Positions 1 through 9,670 are shown, counted from the first letter of the stretch. The stretch is 64,000 bases of DNA from Leptospira chreensis (GCF_016919165.1 NZ_JAFFPS010000041.1:57981-121980), one strand, 5' to 3'. The notes: generated by a model not told the origin, from the sequence alone. Numbers and translations are program-made.

Positions 1-519
1 ATCGTATCTGTCAGAGGTCCTTTAACTTTAGGAAGGAATAGTTTTGGATGGTACGAAGTTTTATTCACAACGGGACAACCGAAAATCAATTTGGAACAAG
101 AAACTGAGAGTAGAATACTTTTGTTACAATTTTTAGATTATTTAAAACTGAATTATAAATTCGATGAATCGAATGTTTGGATTGGTGGATTTAGCCAAGG
201 TGCCATCATGTCTTATTCGATTGGTTTATTACATCCAGAAAAAGTGAATGGGATCATTGCGCTCAGTGGTCGTTTGTTAGAAGAAAACAAAGCGCAAGTG
301 AAAGTCTCAGAGAAAGTTCTAAGTAAAAAAGTATTTATATCTCACGGAACCAATGACCGCGTGTTGTCTGTGGATTACGCTAGATCTGTGAAAGGATTTT
401 TAGAATCGATTGGAGTAAATCCTCATTATCAGGAATATGAAGAAGGTCATAGCATCAACCGGGAGATGTTAAAAGATTTAATCCAATGGTTGGAAGTAGA
501 ATTGGAGAATCCAAACTAA
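1..519 (+). CDS. alpha/beta hydrolase (carboxylesterase/phospholipase family), 5'-truncated by window edge
   Basis: The frame is open from base 1 to the TAA at 517-519, so only the last 172 codons are visible and the true start lies upstream. The nucleophile elbow GFSQG is at 187-201. An Asp follows in the SHGTND segment and a His in EEGHS, completing a Ser-Asp-His triad in the order of the small carboxylesterase/lysophospholipase family. Such enzymes are usually soluble, about 200-230 residues long and broad in ester specificity. The substrate cannot be told from sequence. The next gene is convergent and 480 bases away. Confidence 0.85.
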   Translation: MVSVRGPLTLGRNSFGWYEVLFTTGQPKINLEQETESRILLLQFLDYLKLNYKFDESNVWIGGFSQGAIMSYSIGLLHPEKVNGIIALSGRLLEENKAQVKVSEKVLSKKVFISHGTNDRVLSVDYARSVKGFLESIGVNPHYQEYEEGHSINREMLKDLIQWLEVELENPN

Positions 520-873
520 GGCTTCAAAATAAAATTTTAATATAAGCTGCTTTCCTAATTACTACCTAGATAAGTTTATCTGAACTTTGTACGTTTGGTG
601 GGTTTTAAAATTTGGAGCACGATATACGTATGTCGTTTAACCAACATCTACGAGACGATAACCGCCAGCGTTAGCGTTTATTCGCCCCATCAGTGCGGTT
701 AATTGCATTACGTTTATTACCCGCCCGCCGTAAGTCCAATAAACGCTCCCTCTATCCATTTACGCACACAATATTGACGAATATATGCAATCCGTTTATA
801 GCGCGTACACCAATCTAATCCATATAGAATCAATAAAATCCCAGGTTGAAAGTTTTATTTACAAACGAATCCA
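520..873. other. long intergenic stretch with a structured, non-coding-looking element (about 600-830)
   Basis: No gene-like frame is seen here. Bases 600-830 differ in texture from the flanking AT-rich DNA, with many CG steps. They contain nested inverted repeats: TAACCGC (659-665) with GCGGTTA (695-701), and AGCGTTTATT (673-682) with AATAAACGCT (738-747). The arms interleave, so they could not all pair at once. It may be a dispersed repeat, a remnant of a mobile element or a structured RNA. I cannot tell which. Confidence 0.4.
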
Positions 874-917
874 AAACAAAAAAACCTATAGACCAAAGTA
901 ATTTGATCTATAGGTTT
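874..917 (-). terminator. probable rho-independent terminator of purB
   Basis: Bases 882-892 and 907-917 form an exact 11-bp inverted repeat (AAACCTATAGA / TCTATAGGTTT). After one C/A mismatch the stem continues with CAAA/TTTG around a GTAA loop. On the minus strand the stem runs straight into a T-rich tail (complement of 874-888), as expected for an intrinsic terminator lying 85 bases past the purB stop. Confidence 0.75.
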
Positions 918-1001
918 CAAAGTCAATTGGTTGATAGTTCGATTACTAGTTCTTTGTGAGCCAATGAGTTAGCAAACTAGCGAACATATTTACTTAGAAA
1001 A

Positions 1002-2306
1002 TTAATCGATAATTCCCAAACGTTTGAAGATGAGCGGAATTCGTTCTAAGTAAGGTTTGATTTGAAAAATTTCTTCCAAATCGCTATCTTTTAGAATGGC
1101 CGAACATCTTGGATCTTGTTTCAAAAGATCGCGAAGATTTTTGGATTGGTCTCCCCAGACAGCCATGGCATTTTCTTGAACGATGAGATAGGCATCTTCA
1201 CGAGAGATTCCGCCTTTTTCAATGAGCCATAACAATACTTTTTGTGAAAATATCAAACCACGAGTTACATTTAATGTACGTTCGGTGGCATCTGGATAAA
1301 CATGAAGTCCTTTTAAGACGAAGTTCATTTTTTCTAAAATGTAATCGAGGGCAATCGTAGAATCAGGAAGAACGATTCGTTCCGCAGAGGAATGGGAAAT
1401 ATCTCTTTCATGCCAAAGGCCTACGTTTTGTAATCCAACGTTAACGTTAGAACGAATCACTCTGGAGATTCCAGAAATACGTTCACAGACAACAGGGTTA
1501 CGTTTGTGAGGCATTGCGGAAGATCCTTTTTGGCCTTTAGCAAATGGTTCTTCTACTTCTCGGCCTTCTGTCTTTTGTAAGAGGCGAATTTCTGTTGCCA
1601 TACGATCCAAACTGGCTGCAACCACACCGAGAACTGACATATAAAAAGCGTGTCGATCGCGAGAGATCACTTGCGTTGCAATTGGATCTACCTTAAGGCC
1701 GAGTTTATTTAGAACATATTCTTCGATTTCTAAATCAATATTGGAATAGGTTCCCACTGCTCCGGATAATTTTCCTACAGCAATTTGTTCGCGCGCATCT
1801 TTCATTCTTTCCAGGTTACGTGTCATCTCAGCAAAGAAGAGGGCAAATTTTAATCCTAAAGTCATTGGCTCTGCATGGATACCATGCGAACGTCCGATAC
1901 AAGGAAGGTCTTTGTACTCTTTTGCTTTTTCTTTTGTTGTTTGCAATAGGGTTTCGGTTCTTTGGATGAGAAGGTCCATTGCTTGAACCATTTGTACACA
2001 AAGTGCTGTGTCCCCAACGTCACTGGAAGTCAGTCCAAAGTGAACATGTCGGCCTGCAGGGCCAATATAAGAGTTTAGGTTTGTCAAATAGGCGATGACA
2101 TCATGATGTACTTTCGATTCTATTTCTAGAATTTCATCTACATTGAATTTTGCCTTTTGTTTGATGGTTTCTAGGTCTTCTTTTGGGACCTCTCCTCGGT
2201 TGGCACGGGCCTCGCAGGCATAAATTTCAATATCTGTCCAAATTTTAAATTTGTTCTCTAATTCCCAGATGGCGGAAATCTCTGGGTGGCTATAACGATC
2301 GATCAT
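1002..2306 (-). CDS. purB: adenylosuccinate lyase
   Basis: PurB cleaves SAICAR to AICAR plus fumarate and adenylosuccinate to AMP plus fumarate, two steps of purine synthesis in the cytoplasm. The 434-residue length is normal for the short bacterial form. The fumarase/aspartase superfamily signature SSAMPHKRNP is at residues 262-271, the TSSDVGD block at 93-99, and the GRSHGIHAEP block with a catalytic His at about 141. The gene is monocistronic: it diverges from the FabG-type gene 108 bases away and ends before a hairpin terminator. The start opens directly on the conserved MIDRYSHPE-type N-terminus. Confidence 0.96.
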   Translation of the reverse strand: MIDRYSHPEISAIWELENKFKIWTDIEIYACEARANRGEVPKEDLETIKQKAKFNVDEILEIESKVHHDVIAYLTNLNSYIGPAGRHVHFGLTSSDVGDTALCVQMVQAMDLLIQRTETLLQTTKEKAKEYKDLPCIGRSHGIHAEPMTLGLKFALFFAEMTRNLERMKDAREQIAVGKLSGAVGTYSNIDLEIEEYVLNKLGLKVDPIATQVISRDRHAFYMSVLGVVAASLDRMATEIRLLQKTEGREVEEPFAKGQKGSSAMPHKRNPVVCERISGISRVIRSNVNVGLQNVGLWHERDISHSSAERIVLPDSTIALDYILEKMNFVLKGLHVYPDATERTLNVTRGLIFSQKVLLWLIEKGGISREDAYLIVQENAMAVWGDQSKNLRDLLKQDPRCSAILKDSDLEEIFQIKPYLERIPLIFKRLGIID

Positions 2307-2414
2307 AAGGGCAGTCTTTCATTAGAAACTTCTGTTTCAACTGGGAATTTTACGATTGCCGAACGATGTTCGAGATTCAAGTTTAGAATCTAGTAATAAA
2401 TCCTAGGGGGGCAT

Positions 2415-3182
2415 ATGTCCAAAGAATTCGAAGGAAAAGTAGCACTGGTAACAGGAGCTGCCTCTCCCATTGGTTTGGGAAGAGCAATCGCAAACCGTAT
2501 CGCATCGCATGGTGCAAGTTTGGTGCTTGTAGACTTAAATCAGGAAAAAATTGAAGAAGCTGCCAGAGAAGTAGAAGCAAAGTTTGGTGTGAAAGCAATC
2601 GGTGTTGCTTGTAACGTAACAAAACCAGATGATTGCGACGCTGCTATCAGCAAAACCAAAGAAGCTTTTGGAAAATTAGACTTTCTTGTAAACAACGCAG
2701 GGGTTTTGAAAGACAACCTCCTCATTCGTATGTCTGAACAAGACTACGATTTCGTAATGGATGTGAATTGTAAGGGAGTTTTCCTTATGACTAAATCCGC
2801 AAGTAAATTGATTCTTAAATCTGACTCTGGTCGAATCGTAAATATCTCCTCAGTTTCTGGACTCACAGGACAACCGGGACAAGCAAACTACTCCACGTCT
2901 AAAGCCGGAGTGATTGCACTTACCAAAGTATCTGCTCGTGAATTTTCAGGAAGAAACGTTCTTGTGAATGCAGTTTGCCCTGGATACGTACAAACAGAAA
3001 TGACGGGAACACTTTCTAAAGAAGTGCAAGATAAGTTAACTGATCCTGCTGTGATCCCACTCAAACGTCCGGGAAAACAAGAAGAGATCGCATCTGCTGT
3101 TAAGTTTTTCTTAAGCAACGATGCATCTTACATTACTGGAACTTACCTCCGTGTAGACGGTGGTGCTGCTATCGGGATGTAG
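2415..3182 (+). CDS. 3-oxoacyl-ACP reductase-like short-chain dehydrogenase
   Basis: This is a 255-residue classical SDR, probably an NADPH-dependent 3-ketoacyl-ACP (or -CoA) reductase of the FabG type. Visible motifs are the cofactor loop TGAASPIG at 13-20, NNAG at 93-96, catalytic Ser146, and Tyr159-x3-Lys163 in YSTSK. The C-terminus carries the usual VDGG. The start is preceded by a strong AGGGGGG ribosome site. It is not next to other fatty-acid genes, so whether it is the essential FabG or a paralogue for another substrate is open. Its last 14 bases overlap the end of the convergent M23 gene. Confidence 0.85.
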   Translation: MSKEFEGKVALVTGAASPIGLGRAIANRIASHGASLVLVDLNQEKIEEAAREVEAKFGVKAIGVACNVTKPDDCDAAISKTKEAFGKLDFLVNNAGVLKDNLLIRMSEQDYDFVMDVNCKGVFLMTKSASKLILKSDSGRIVNISSVSGLTGQPGQANYSTSKAGVIALTKVSAREFSGRNVLVNAVCPGYVQTEMTGTLSKEVQDKLTDPAVIPLKRPGKQEEIASAVKFFLSNDASYITGTYLRVDGGAAIGM

Positions 3183-5133
3183 ACTTTTTATCCTTTGCCT
3201 TGGGTGCGGATGTGATAGGTTTCACCGCCTTTTGCACCTTAGGCGAAGATGGTTTGGTTTTCGTTTCTTTCGTATTTTTTTTATCTTTCAAACTATCAAC
3301 GTTTTGATTATCTATTGTCGGTTTTTTCTTTTCTTCTGGAACCGGTGGTGTTTGGATTTCGTAATCATAACGAACGGTAGAGCTCCAATTTCCTGCAAAA
3401 TCCCTGACACTCGCAAGCACCGTATGTTTTCCTGGTTCATATAAAATCTCTGGTTCAAAGATTTCTAAACGTCCATCCTTCGGAAAATATTCTGCTTTTC
3501 CAGGAACACCATCGACTGTGATATCAAATCCGTCTGGCATAATTCCTGATCCAACATCAACAGCCTTTAGATAGAGAGCAAAGTCTTCTCTCGGATAAAC
3601 TGTTTTGTTCATCAAATCATGTAGATAAATTGTAGGAGGCGTTTGGTCGGATAGAACCACGAAAAGTCCGGTTTTACGGAGTCTTACTTTAAAAAACTGA
3701 CCCCAGGAACTAAAAGAAGATCCATTGATTTTTTTTACATTTCCATCAGCTAAAACTTCATATAAATCCGCAGAATTGATGTCTTTGGTTTTAGGAACCT
3801 TTACATAAAGATCATAACCCAAGTTGAAGTCTTTAAAATCAGGACCAATTTTGTATACGCTGGAGAGTTGGTTCAGTCCCTGCGTATTGATTTTAATTTG
3901 TTCTTGTGCTTCGATTTCAAAAAATGCTTTGGAATATACTGCATTCACTGGAAAAAATAATTCCACTTTTGTATCTTTGGATTTGAAAGTTGTGTAACGA
4001 TCATAGTACACATTGTACTTCCATTCTTTGGTAACGATGTGGCTGTAATCACCCTGGTCTTTCAGGATAAAAAAGGAAGCAAAGGACATTTGCCCACCCA
4101 TTCCCGTTGCCCGGATTGTGATTTCCTTTGGCTCTCCCATTCGCATCTGTTCGCTATCAAGAAGCCCTTGTTCTCGGCCATTACTTCTCATACCCACAAG
4201 ATCATTTCCATCGCGAGTATGTAAATAGTATGAAAATGGATTTCCGTTGGGTTTACTTACAGAACTATCATAAAGTAAAACATTCTTTCGTGTATGTTCT
4301 TTTAGAATCTTGGAAAGTTGAAAACCTTGTAAGATATTCTCACCAATTAACATATCTAAGGTGAAAATTCCTAAGCGATTGTTATTGGATTTTTGATGGA
4401 GGGCGACTTGGATTCCTACTTTACCTTGGATGAATAGGGTGGGAGACTCCGATAATTCAAATCGATTTCCGCCACTTTCATAAAATGGAATTTCAATGGT
4501 TTCGTTTCGGCCGTTGATGAATGTACGAGGAGTTTGCGGAGTGATCCGAATTGTATTAAAAACAATTGGTTCGGCCACATTGTATCCCAAACCATAATGC
4601 ATGGGATTATAATATACATTGTCTTTAAATAGTTCAAAATGTAGGTGAGGAGGTCCAACACCAGTATCGCCAGAAAAAGCAATCGTTTCTCCCGCTTCTA
4701 CATCCACCGCTTCCGGAAGTGCGATATCAAAATCCGTTCGATCTTTGTATCGTCTTGCTTGTTTTGATTTTAGAATCTGTTTGATGATCTTTTGCGAAAA
4801 TTTATGTAGATGACCATAACGAGAAGTCATTCCATCATCATGTTGCAAAAATAACGCATAACCAATGCTAGTCCATCGTCTTTGGACTCGTGTTACTTTG
4901 CCTTTTGCGACGGCAAGAATAGGGATTCCGATTTTTCCCCCTGTAGAAAAATCCTGTCCCATATGAAAATGGCCGGTTCGAAATTCGCCAAAGGCACCAG
5001 TAATGGAATCATAACCCTTCACTGGCCAAAGGTATGGAGTTTTTAAAACAAAACCGGGAGGGTAATCAGAGATAGATATTGCAGAGAGTGGATAAAGAGA
5101 GAGTATAAGTACTAATACGAACGAGCGCAACAT
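3169..5133 (-). CDS. secreted M23-family metallopeptidase (LytM-like), 654 aa
   Basis: The N-terminus is a signal peptide of about 18-20 residues, so the protein is exported, probably to the periplasm. The M23 zinc site is complete: His57 and Asp61 in HMGQD, and His163 and His165 in HLHFE. These enzymes cut peptide cross-links in murein. The domain is unusually near the N-terminus. It is followed by roughly 400 residues of beta-rich, Ig-like sequence and a basic Lys/Pro-rich tail of about 60 residues that may bind wall polymers. The combination suggests a cell-wall remodelling endopeptidase. A hairpin (5182-5212) separates it from the isomerase gene upstream. Confidence 0.88.
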   Translation of the reverse strand: MLRSFVLVLILSLYPLSAISISDYPPGFVLKTPYLWPVKGYDSITGAFGEFRTGHFHMGQDFSTGGKIGIPILAVAKGKVTRVQRRWTSIGYALFLQHDDGMTSRYGHLHKFSQKIIKQILKSKQARRYKDRTDFDIALPEAVDVEAGETIAFSGDTGVGPPHLHFELFKDNVYYNPMHYGLGYNVAEPIVFNTIRITPQTPRTFINGRNETIEIPFYESGGNRFELSESPTLFIQGKVGIQVALHQKSNNNRLGIFTLDMLIGENILQGFQLSKILKEHTRKNVLLYDSSVSKPNGNPFSYYLHTRDGNDLVGMRSNGREQGLLDSEQMRMGEPKEITIRATGMGGQMSFASFFILKDQGDYSHIVTKEWKYNVYYDRYTTFKSKDTKVELFFPVNAVYSKAFFEIEAQEQIKINTQGLNQLSSVYKIGPDFKDFNLGYDLYVKVPKTKDINSADLYEVLADGNVKKINGSSFSSWGQFFKVRLRKTGLFVVLSDQTPPTIYLHDLMNKTVYPREDFALYLKAVDVGSGIMPDGFDITVDGVPGKAEYFPKDGRLEIFEPEILYEPGKHTVLASVRDFAGNWSSTVRYDYEIQTPPVPEEKKKPTIDNQNVDSLKDKKNTKETKTKPSSPKVQKAVKPITSAPKAKDKKSTSR

Positions 5134-5181
5134 CTGATTTCACTATTATTTTCGGCGCTTATGGTGAAAAGACTTATAAGA

Positions 5182-5212
5182 ATCGAGGGGTGTTCGTATT
5201 TTTCCCCTCGAT
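5182..5212 (-). terminator. hairpin between the enoyl-CoA isomerase-like gene and the M23 gene
   Basis: ATCGAGGGG (5182-5190) and CCCCTCGAT (5204-5212) form a perfect 9-bp stem with a 13-base loop. It lies just past the stop of the minus-strand gene at 5224. The following minus-strand sequence is only moderately T-rich, so it is either a weak terminator or an RNA-stabilising hairpin. Confidence 0.6.
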
Positions 5213-5223
5213 CAGCGAATTTT

Positions 5224-6006
5224 TTATTTAAAAACGGGTCTACGTTTTTCCTTCAGAGCTGTCATTGCTTCGAGTAAATTGTCTACAACACCTGGCTGTT
5301 CAAAAGATTTGATCGTATCTTTTTTATACTGTTCTAAGTTTGCGAGGAGTGCGCCGTTCAATGTATTTTTAGTGGAACGATATGCAGCCGACGGAACTTT
5401 TGAAAGTGTTTCCAATTTCTTTAAAGCGATCTTTCTTATGTCTTCTGGTGTTGGAGCAATTTCATCAATGAGTCCAATTTTTTTGGCCTCTGCTCCTTTG
5501 TAAGTGGATCCTTCCAAACAAACTTCCGCCCAGTATCTTGGATCCACACACATACGAATGCGATCGATAAAACTTCCTGGCAATGGAAGGCCTACATTCA
5601 CTTCTGTAAATCCGATCCTTCCCTTTCCATCGAGCATATATTTAAAATCGGAAGCAACTGTGATGACAGCACCACCACCCATCGCATGACCTGTGACTTC
5701 GGTGATGAGAGGTTTATCAAACTTAACAAGTTCACCAAAAAGGATGACAATTCCACCCACTTCATCAATCAGTTTATCCCGACTTGTGGAGAGTAGATTT
5801 TCTGCATCGAGTCCATTACAAAAAAACTTTGGATTATCTGTCGTAAGGATGACACCTCGTTTGGTATTATCAGCTTTGATTTCATTTAAAATCTCACCTA
5901 GGTCTCTCATGTTTTGACCTGTTAGGGAGTTTTGTTCGTTCATTTGAAAGCGAATGATTTCGCCTTTACCGTTGGGAATGTCGATGACTTCGCGTTTGTA
6001 ATTCAT
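5224..6006 (-). CDS. enoyl-CoA hydratase/isomerase family protein, isomerase-like
   Basis: This is a 260-residue crotonase-fold protein. The oxyanion-hole regions FFCNGLDAEN (about 61-70) and HAMGGGA (107-113) are present. Of the two catalytic glutamates of true enoyl-CoA hydratases, the one expected after the GGG block is replaced (GGGAV). The second survives at Glu135 in TEVNVGL. One glutamate is the pattern of delta3,delta2-enoyl-CoA isomerases, so a role in oxidising unsaturated fatty acids is my best guess. Leptospira live on long-chain fatty acids. It follows the receiver-like gene with a 35-base gap and may be co-transcribed with it. Confidence 0.8.
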   Translation of the reverse strand: MNYKREVIDIPNGKGEIIRFQMNEQNSLTGQNMRDLGEILNEIKADNTKRGVILTTDNPKFFCNGLDAENLLSTSRDKLIDEVGGIVILFGELVKFDKPLITEVTGHAMGGGAVITVASDFKYMLDGKGRIGFTEVNVGLPLPGSFIDRIRMCVDPRYWAEVCLEGSTYKGAEAKKIGLIDEIAPTPEDIRKIALKKLETLSKVPSAAYRSTKNTLNGALLANLEQYKKDTIKSFEQPGVVDNLLEAMTALKEKRRPVFK

Positions 6007-6041
6007 TGGTTACTTCTTTTGTTTTGTGATTTTAATATTTA

Positions 6042-7007
6042 TTATTGAGGAGGATTTTCAGTCGAATTAGGATTAGGTGGTGTTTCAGCAGGAGTTTCAG
6101 AAATGATTGGATCTTCGGATATTGCGGGAAGTACAGGTCCACCCAATGGAATCTCTATCTTTATATCTCCTAAAGAAGTAGGAGGAGGTGGTGGACTTTC
6201 TTTTCCACTATCTTTTGAAAATTTATCTTTTTTCTCTTTTTTACGTTGTTCTTCTTTTTTCTGTTCTTCCATTTTAACGTATTCATCGAATTCGTTAGGT
6301 GCCATAAACACTAACATCTTTTCATCATCTGATGCGTGTTCAATAAAAGCTCCCATATGACGACCAGCAATAAACACTACTTTTTCATGACCCAGAAAAA
6401 GCTTCATGACTCGTTCGAATACTTCTACTTCTTCCTTACCGAGTTCTGGAACGACGCGGACATCAAAACAAATCCATTCTGATAAGATGGATTTTAAAAA
6501 GTTAGGAGTGAAGATTTTTTTAAATTCTGGAAATACATATCGTTTGAGATTGGCACGGCATTGGAACAAAACACGACCATGCCCCCTGTCCACAACAATG
6601 AAGGACATATTGTCTCTTGTTTTGGAAGATTCACTAAATTTATATTCTTCAATATGAGAGTGGATTCGATCAAGGAGTGGTTGTTTGATCAATGGTTTTA
6701 CCATATAATCTGTAAACCCAAGAGCCTTTTGGTTTGCCACAAAGTTAGCATCTTCTTTAGGAATCATTGCGACAATCGGAATGTTGTGTGTGATCACATC
6801 GCGGCGAAGTTCCAAAACAAATTCTAATTCTTTTTTGTCCTTAAATGTCAATCCCATCAGAATGATATCTGGGTTAGAGGATTTAACATACTCCTGAACC
6901 GTTTGAGAAAATTTTGTTACGACAACTCTTTGGCGTAAACCAAGGAAGATGTTTTCCAAATCCTGAGCGGAATTGGGATCGTTTTCAATCGCCATAATAA
7001 AATGCAT
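6042..7007 (-). CDS. receiver-like protein lacking the phospho-acceptor Asp, with Pro-rich tail
   Basis: Residues 1-125 have the receiver fold pattern, with conserved Lys104 in MVKPL. The phosphorylation Asp is Gly52 (ILMGLTF), and the acidic pocket reads IENDP instead of a D-D pair. This should therefore be a pseudo-receiver that cannot be phosphorylated in the usual way. Residues about 130-245 form a second domain I do not recognise. A charged stretch rich in Lys/Glu follows, then a tail with a five-proline run. It lies 7 bases after the degenerate EAL gene, so the two are very likely co-transcribed and may act together. Confidence 0.75.
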   Translation of the reverse strand: MHFIMAIENDPNSAQDLENIFLGLRQRVVVTKFSQTVQEYVKSSNPDIILMGLTFKDKKELEFVLELRRDVITHNIPIVAMIPKEDANFVANQKALGFTDYMVKPLIKQPLLDRIHSHIEEYKFSESSKTRDNMSFIVVDRGHGRVLFQCRANLKRYVFPEFKKIFTPNFLKSILSEWICFDVRVVPELGKEEVEVFERVMKLFLGHEKVVFIAGRHMGAFIEHASDDEKMLVFMAPNEFDEYVKMEEQKKEEQRKKEKKDKFSKDSGKESPPPPPTSLGDIKIEIPLGGPVLPAISEDPIISETPAETPPNPNSTENPPQ

Positions 7008-7014
7008 AATTATT

Positions 7015-8364
7015 TTAAATCAAACCCTCTTCTGATGCAACTCGAAACAAATTCCCGACTTTCTTTTGTTTTTCTGACAAAATTTTATCTGTCAATACTT
7101 CTTTCACTACATCTTCATGAATGGAATGCAGAAGTTCAAAATCTCTTTTGTAATCAGAGACAGTCATTTTTCCAAATAGAATGTTTGCTTGGAATTGATA
7201 GATTTGGTGTTCCATAAGAAATCGCAAAGTATCATAATCCTCAACCGCTTCTGCAGTGATCACGGCCTCCCTGTTGTCGGCAAGGCGTTTGCAATAATCA
7301 ATAAATGCCAGGTTATCTAAAAATTTAATTTGGTCTTCTTCGATTTTGAATTTAAAACTGATCGGATCTAGTTTGAATTCTTTGATCATAATTCCGAGAT
7401 CCAAAACAATTTGGTGGGATTGACTTTTGACACCAAAGTCGTCGGCAGCAAAACTCATTCCGTGAGAATAAAAAGCATGGCAAACATCTTTCAGTGGGTA
7501 GTTGGAATCGTCGTAAGGTTTTTCTACCAACTCAAAGCGAATGTTCTCTGGAAGTAGGTCCTTGTTTTGAATCAGTTTTTTCAAACGATCCACACGGCCT
7601 ACGTGGGAAAATGTATCAATCAATGATTGAGGAGAAATATTGAATTTTAAAAGTCCGGGAGCTCCTTCACAGGCAATGATTAGTTTTTCTAAAATCAAAA
7701 GTTCAATGCGGTTTAGATCTTGGTCGGCCGGGATGTCATTGATTAAATCTTTGTAACCGATGTAAGCTCCACCGCCTAGAAATACTTCTCCCCCTTTGAC
7801 AGAATAGGTTTTGTCTTTGGGATTGAAGATCACAGTGGGTTGGATCATGGCTTCGTGTACGGAGCCAGAAATATAAGTGTTGGCTTTGTTGTAATAGGTC
7901 CAACTCCAACGAACTAAGTTATCGTTTAGATTTTTTTCCGAAGATTTATAAAGTTCATTATAAATTTCATCACTATCAGAGATAAAATTAGATTGGGTTC
8001 TGGAAACTCCAAAGTGAAAGGATGCCGTTTTATTTTGCATACACTGTTGTTGGAACTTACCAACAGCGTTTTCGATATTGGGAAATTTTTCAATATCCCA
8101 TTCAAAAAGGGGAGAAATTCCCATAATCAAAATGTTTCTTTTTTCTAAGTAATGAAATCCGAAACTGATATCTTCTAAATCCAAACAGGCATAAAACTCG
8201 GTTCGGAGGAGGTCTAGAAAATCAGTCAGTTCAATACCACAAATGTTTTCGAAACGAATGAGGAAGAGCGGTTTTCCTTGGTTCTCTTGGATGAAATTTT
8301 TTTTGAACACGTCCAAGTCCTTCATACCAAAATAATAGGGACCTGTTAAAAGTTGATTTTTCAA
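7015..8364 (-). CDS. degenerate EAL-domain protein
   Basis: This is a 449-residue soluble protein. Residues about 175-430 follow the EAL phosphodiesterase pattern: Asn242 in FNISP, Glu281 in ELVE, DDFG at 308-311, Lys331 in FKLD, and AEAVE plus a later Gln. The signature motif itself is altered (EVF at 193-195), and the usual GVE segment reads AVE. The N-terminal 170 residues might be a decayed GGDEF-like domain, which I hold loosely. It may bind c-di-GMP or a partner rather than hydrolyse it. It is the first gene of a unit with the pseudo-receiver and diverges from the GlsB-type gene. Confidence 0.75.
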   Translation of the reverse strand: MKNQLLTGPYYFGMKDLDVFKKNFIQENQGKPLFLIRFENICGIELTDFLDLLRTEFYACLDLEDISFGFHYLEKRNILIMGISPLFEWDIEKFPNIENAVGKFQQQCMQNKTASFHFGVSRTQSNFISDSDEIYNELYKSSEKNLNDNLVRWSWTYYNKANTYISGSVHEAMIQPTVIFNPKDKTYSVKGGEVFLGGGAYIGYKDLINDIPADQDLNRIELLILEKLIIACEGAPGLLKFNISPQSLIDTFSHVGRVDRLKKLIQNKDLLPENIRFELVEKPYDDSNYPLKDVCHAFYSHGMSFAADDFGVKSQSHQIVLDLGIMIKEFKLDPISFKFKIEEDQIKFLDNLAFIDYCKRLADNREAVITAEAVEDYDTLRFLMEHQIYQFQANILFGKMTVSDYKRDFELLHSIHEDVVKEVLTDKILSEKQKKVGNLFRVASEEGLI

Positions 8365-8452
8365 ATGTAGCCTTCGTATATGATTTGATTCTCAAACGAC
8401 TTCTTGTAAATTTATGAGAATTCTAAAGAAAAGGCAACAAGGATAGTAACTT

Positions 8453-8698
8453 ATGTATAGTTTTATTTGGTTTTTACTGATTGGTCTTGCGGCAGGTTGG
8501 CTTGCAGGTCGTATTTTACGTGGAAGAGGATTCGGGCTCATTGCCAATTTGGTGATCGGTGTAGTGGGTTCCTTTTTAGGTGGGATTGTGTTTGGACTTT
8601 TGGGCTTTCGCTCTTACGGTCTCGTCGCAGAACTTCTAGTGGCAGTCGCAGGATCCATTTTACTCATCTTCATCGCAGGCCTGATTAAAAAAAGATAA
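8453..8698 (+). CDS. GlsB/YeaQ/YmgE-family small membrane protein
   Basis: This is an 81-residue, very hydrophobic protein with three membrane segments and the glycine-rich GLAAGWLAG and GVVGSFLGG pattern of the transglycosylase-associated (YeaQ/GlsB) family. The family is stress-linked in other bacteria, but its biochemical role is unknown. It ends in a short basic KKR tail. It stands alone with a divergent neighbour upstream and a convergent one downstream. An AAGGAT ribosome site is about 9 bases before the ATG. Confidence 0.9.
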   Translation: MYSFIWFLLIGLAAGWLAGRILRGRGFGLIANLVIGVVGSFLGGIVFGLLGFRSYGLVAELLVAVAGSILLIFIAGLIKKR

Positions 8699-8760
8699 AC
8701 CCTTTGTAGTGGATTTCTCTTGTAGAGCTTTTGCAAAACAAAAGGTCCCATTAAGATAAA

Positions 8761-8789
8761 AGACAGGGCGACATAAATCGTCCCTGTCT
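8761..8789 (-). terminator. probable terminator of yebC
   Basis: AGACAGGG (8761-8768) pairs with CCCTGTCT (8782-8789). The stem extends through CGA/TCG with one bulged T. Read on the minus strand it is followed by TTTTATCTT. It lies 15 bases past the yebC stop in the convergent gap with the GlsB-type gene and could serve both directions. Confidence 0.6.
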
Positions 8790-8803
8790 ATGGGAGAAAA
8801 ATT

Positions 8804-9547
8804 TTAATCCAGTTCGACTCCGTCACCTAACTCAAAGTTGGAACTCACACCTTGCACGTCGTCGTTGGCTTCTAGGTTTTCAATTAACTTCATTACTTTT
8901 TCTGCCGTTTCTTTATCGTTCACTTCCACGGTCGTCATCGGAATGTATTTGATTTCCGATTCTTCCATATTCAGACCCTTAGTGGAAAGAGCTGATTGCA
9001 CGGCTTCGTATTCGGCAGGAGCCGTCAGAACCACATACATCCCGTCATTGATTTGGATGTCTTCGGCACCGGCACCGAGTGCTAAATCAAACAGAGCTTC
9101 TTCAGAAATTTGATCCGCTTTGAGGGTCAGTTGGCCTTTCCGTTCAAAAAGACGAGATACGGCCCCGGCATTGGCAAGCGACCCGCCTTGTTTGGTTAGA
9201 ATGCTTTTAATTTCGGGAGTAGTACGTGATTTTTTATCCGTGAGGACATCCACCATAATGGCAACCCCACCCAGTGCGTAACATTCGTACAGACACTCTT
9301 CATATACCATCCCTTCCAAACCACCGGTACCCTTTTTGATGGCACGTTCGATATTGTCCTTTGGCATGTTGGCAGCTTTTGCTTTTGTAACGGCTAGGCG
9401 AAGTCTTGGATTTCCTTCTTGTTCTCCGCCACCATCTTTGGCTGCTACGGAAATTTCTTTGGCAATCCTTGTAAAGATGGCGCCTCTTTTGGCGTCAATG
9501 GCTCCCTTTTTTCTTCGAATCGTCGCCCATTTCGAGTGTCCTGACAT
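8804..9547 (-). CDS. yebC: YebC/PmpR-family regulatory protein
   Basis: This 247-residue protein has the hallmark N-terminus [15 protein letters not shown] and the acidic C-terminal domains of the YebC family. Members have been described as DNA-binding regulators and, more recently, as factors that help ribosomes through proline-rich stretches. Sequence alone cannot choose between these roles. The usual partners ruvC/ruvA are not adjacent here. It diverges from the acyl-CoA dehydrogenase gene, with 123 bases between the starts. Confidence 0.96.
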   Translation of the reverse strand: MSGHSKWATIRRKKGAIDAKRGAIFTRIAKEISVAAKDGGGEQEGNPRLRLAVTKAKAANMPKDNIERAIKKGTGGLEGMVYEECLYECYALGGVAIMVDVLTDKKSRTTPEIKSILTKQGGSLANAGAVSRLFERKGQLTLKADQISEEALFDLALGAGAEDIQINDGMYVVLTAPAEYEAVQSALSTKGLNMEESEIKYIPMTTVEVNDKETAEKVMKLIENLEANDDVQGVSSNFELGDGVELD

Positions 9548-9670
9548 TGTTTTCTCCCAAGGCTAGGATTTTGGATTCAAAAGATTTTTCAACAGATTTA
9601 AGTCGCCCTAGTTTCTTGACTCAGAGAGAAAATTCCAAAGTACTGTAAAAAAACATCTATAAGGCATACC

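Noticed and set aside
635..704. Possible integron attC site
   Set aside because: GTTTAAC at 635-641 fits the RYYYAAC core, but I find no matching GTTRRRY partner at a sensible distance, and no integrase or cassette gene is nearby.
3160..3444. 94-codon frame on the plus strand
   Set aside because: It lies opposite the Lys/Pro-rich tail of the M23 gene and its Phe/Ile-rich composition is what that antisense reading gives.
8388..8421. ATTCTCA / TGAGAAT inverted repeat before the GlsB-type gene
   Set aside because: A 7-bp repeat with a 20-base spacer in AT-rich DNA is expected by chance.
8467..8688. 73-codon frame overlapping the GlsB-type gene
   Set aside because: It is the same-strand shifted frame of a protein with a strong family match and has no start signal of its own.
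9614..9646. Possible promoter TTGACT...TACTGT before the acyl-CoA dehydrogenase
   Set aside because: The spacing is about 19 bases and the second hexamer is a poor match, so I do not call it.
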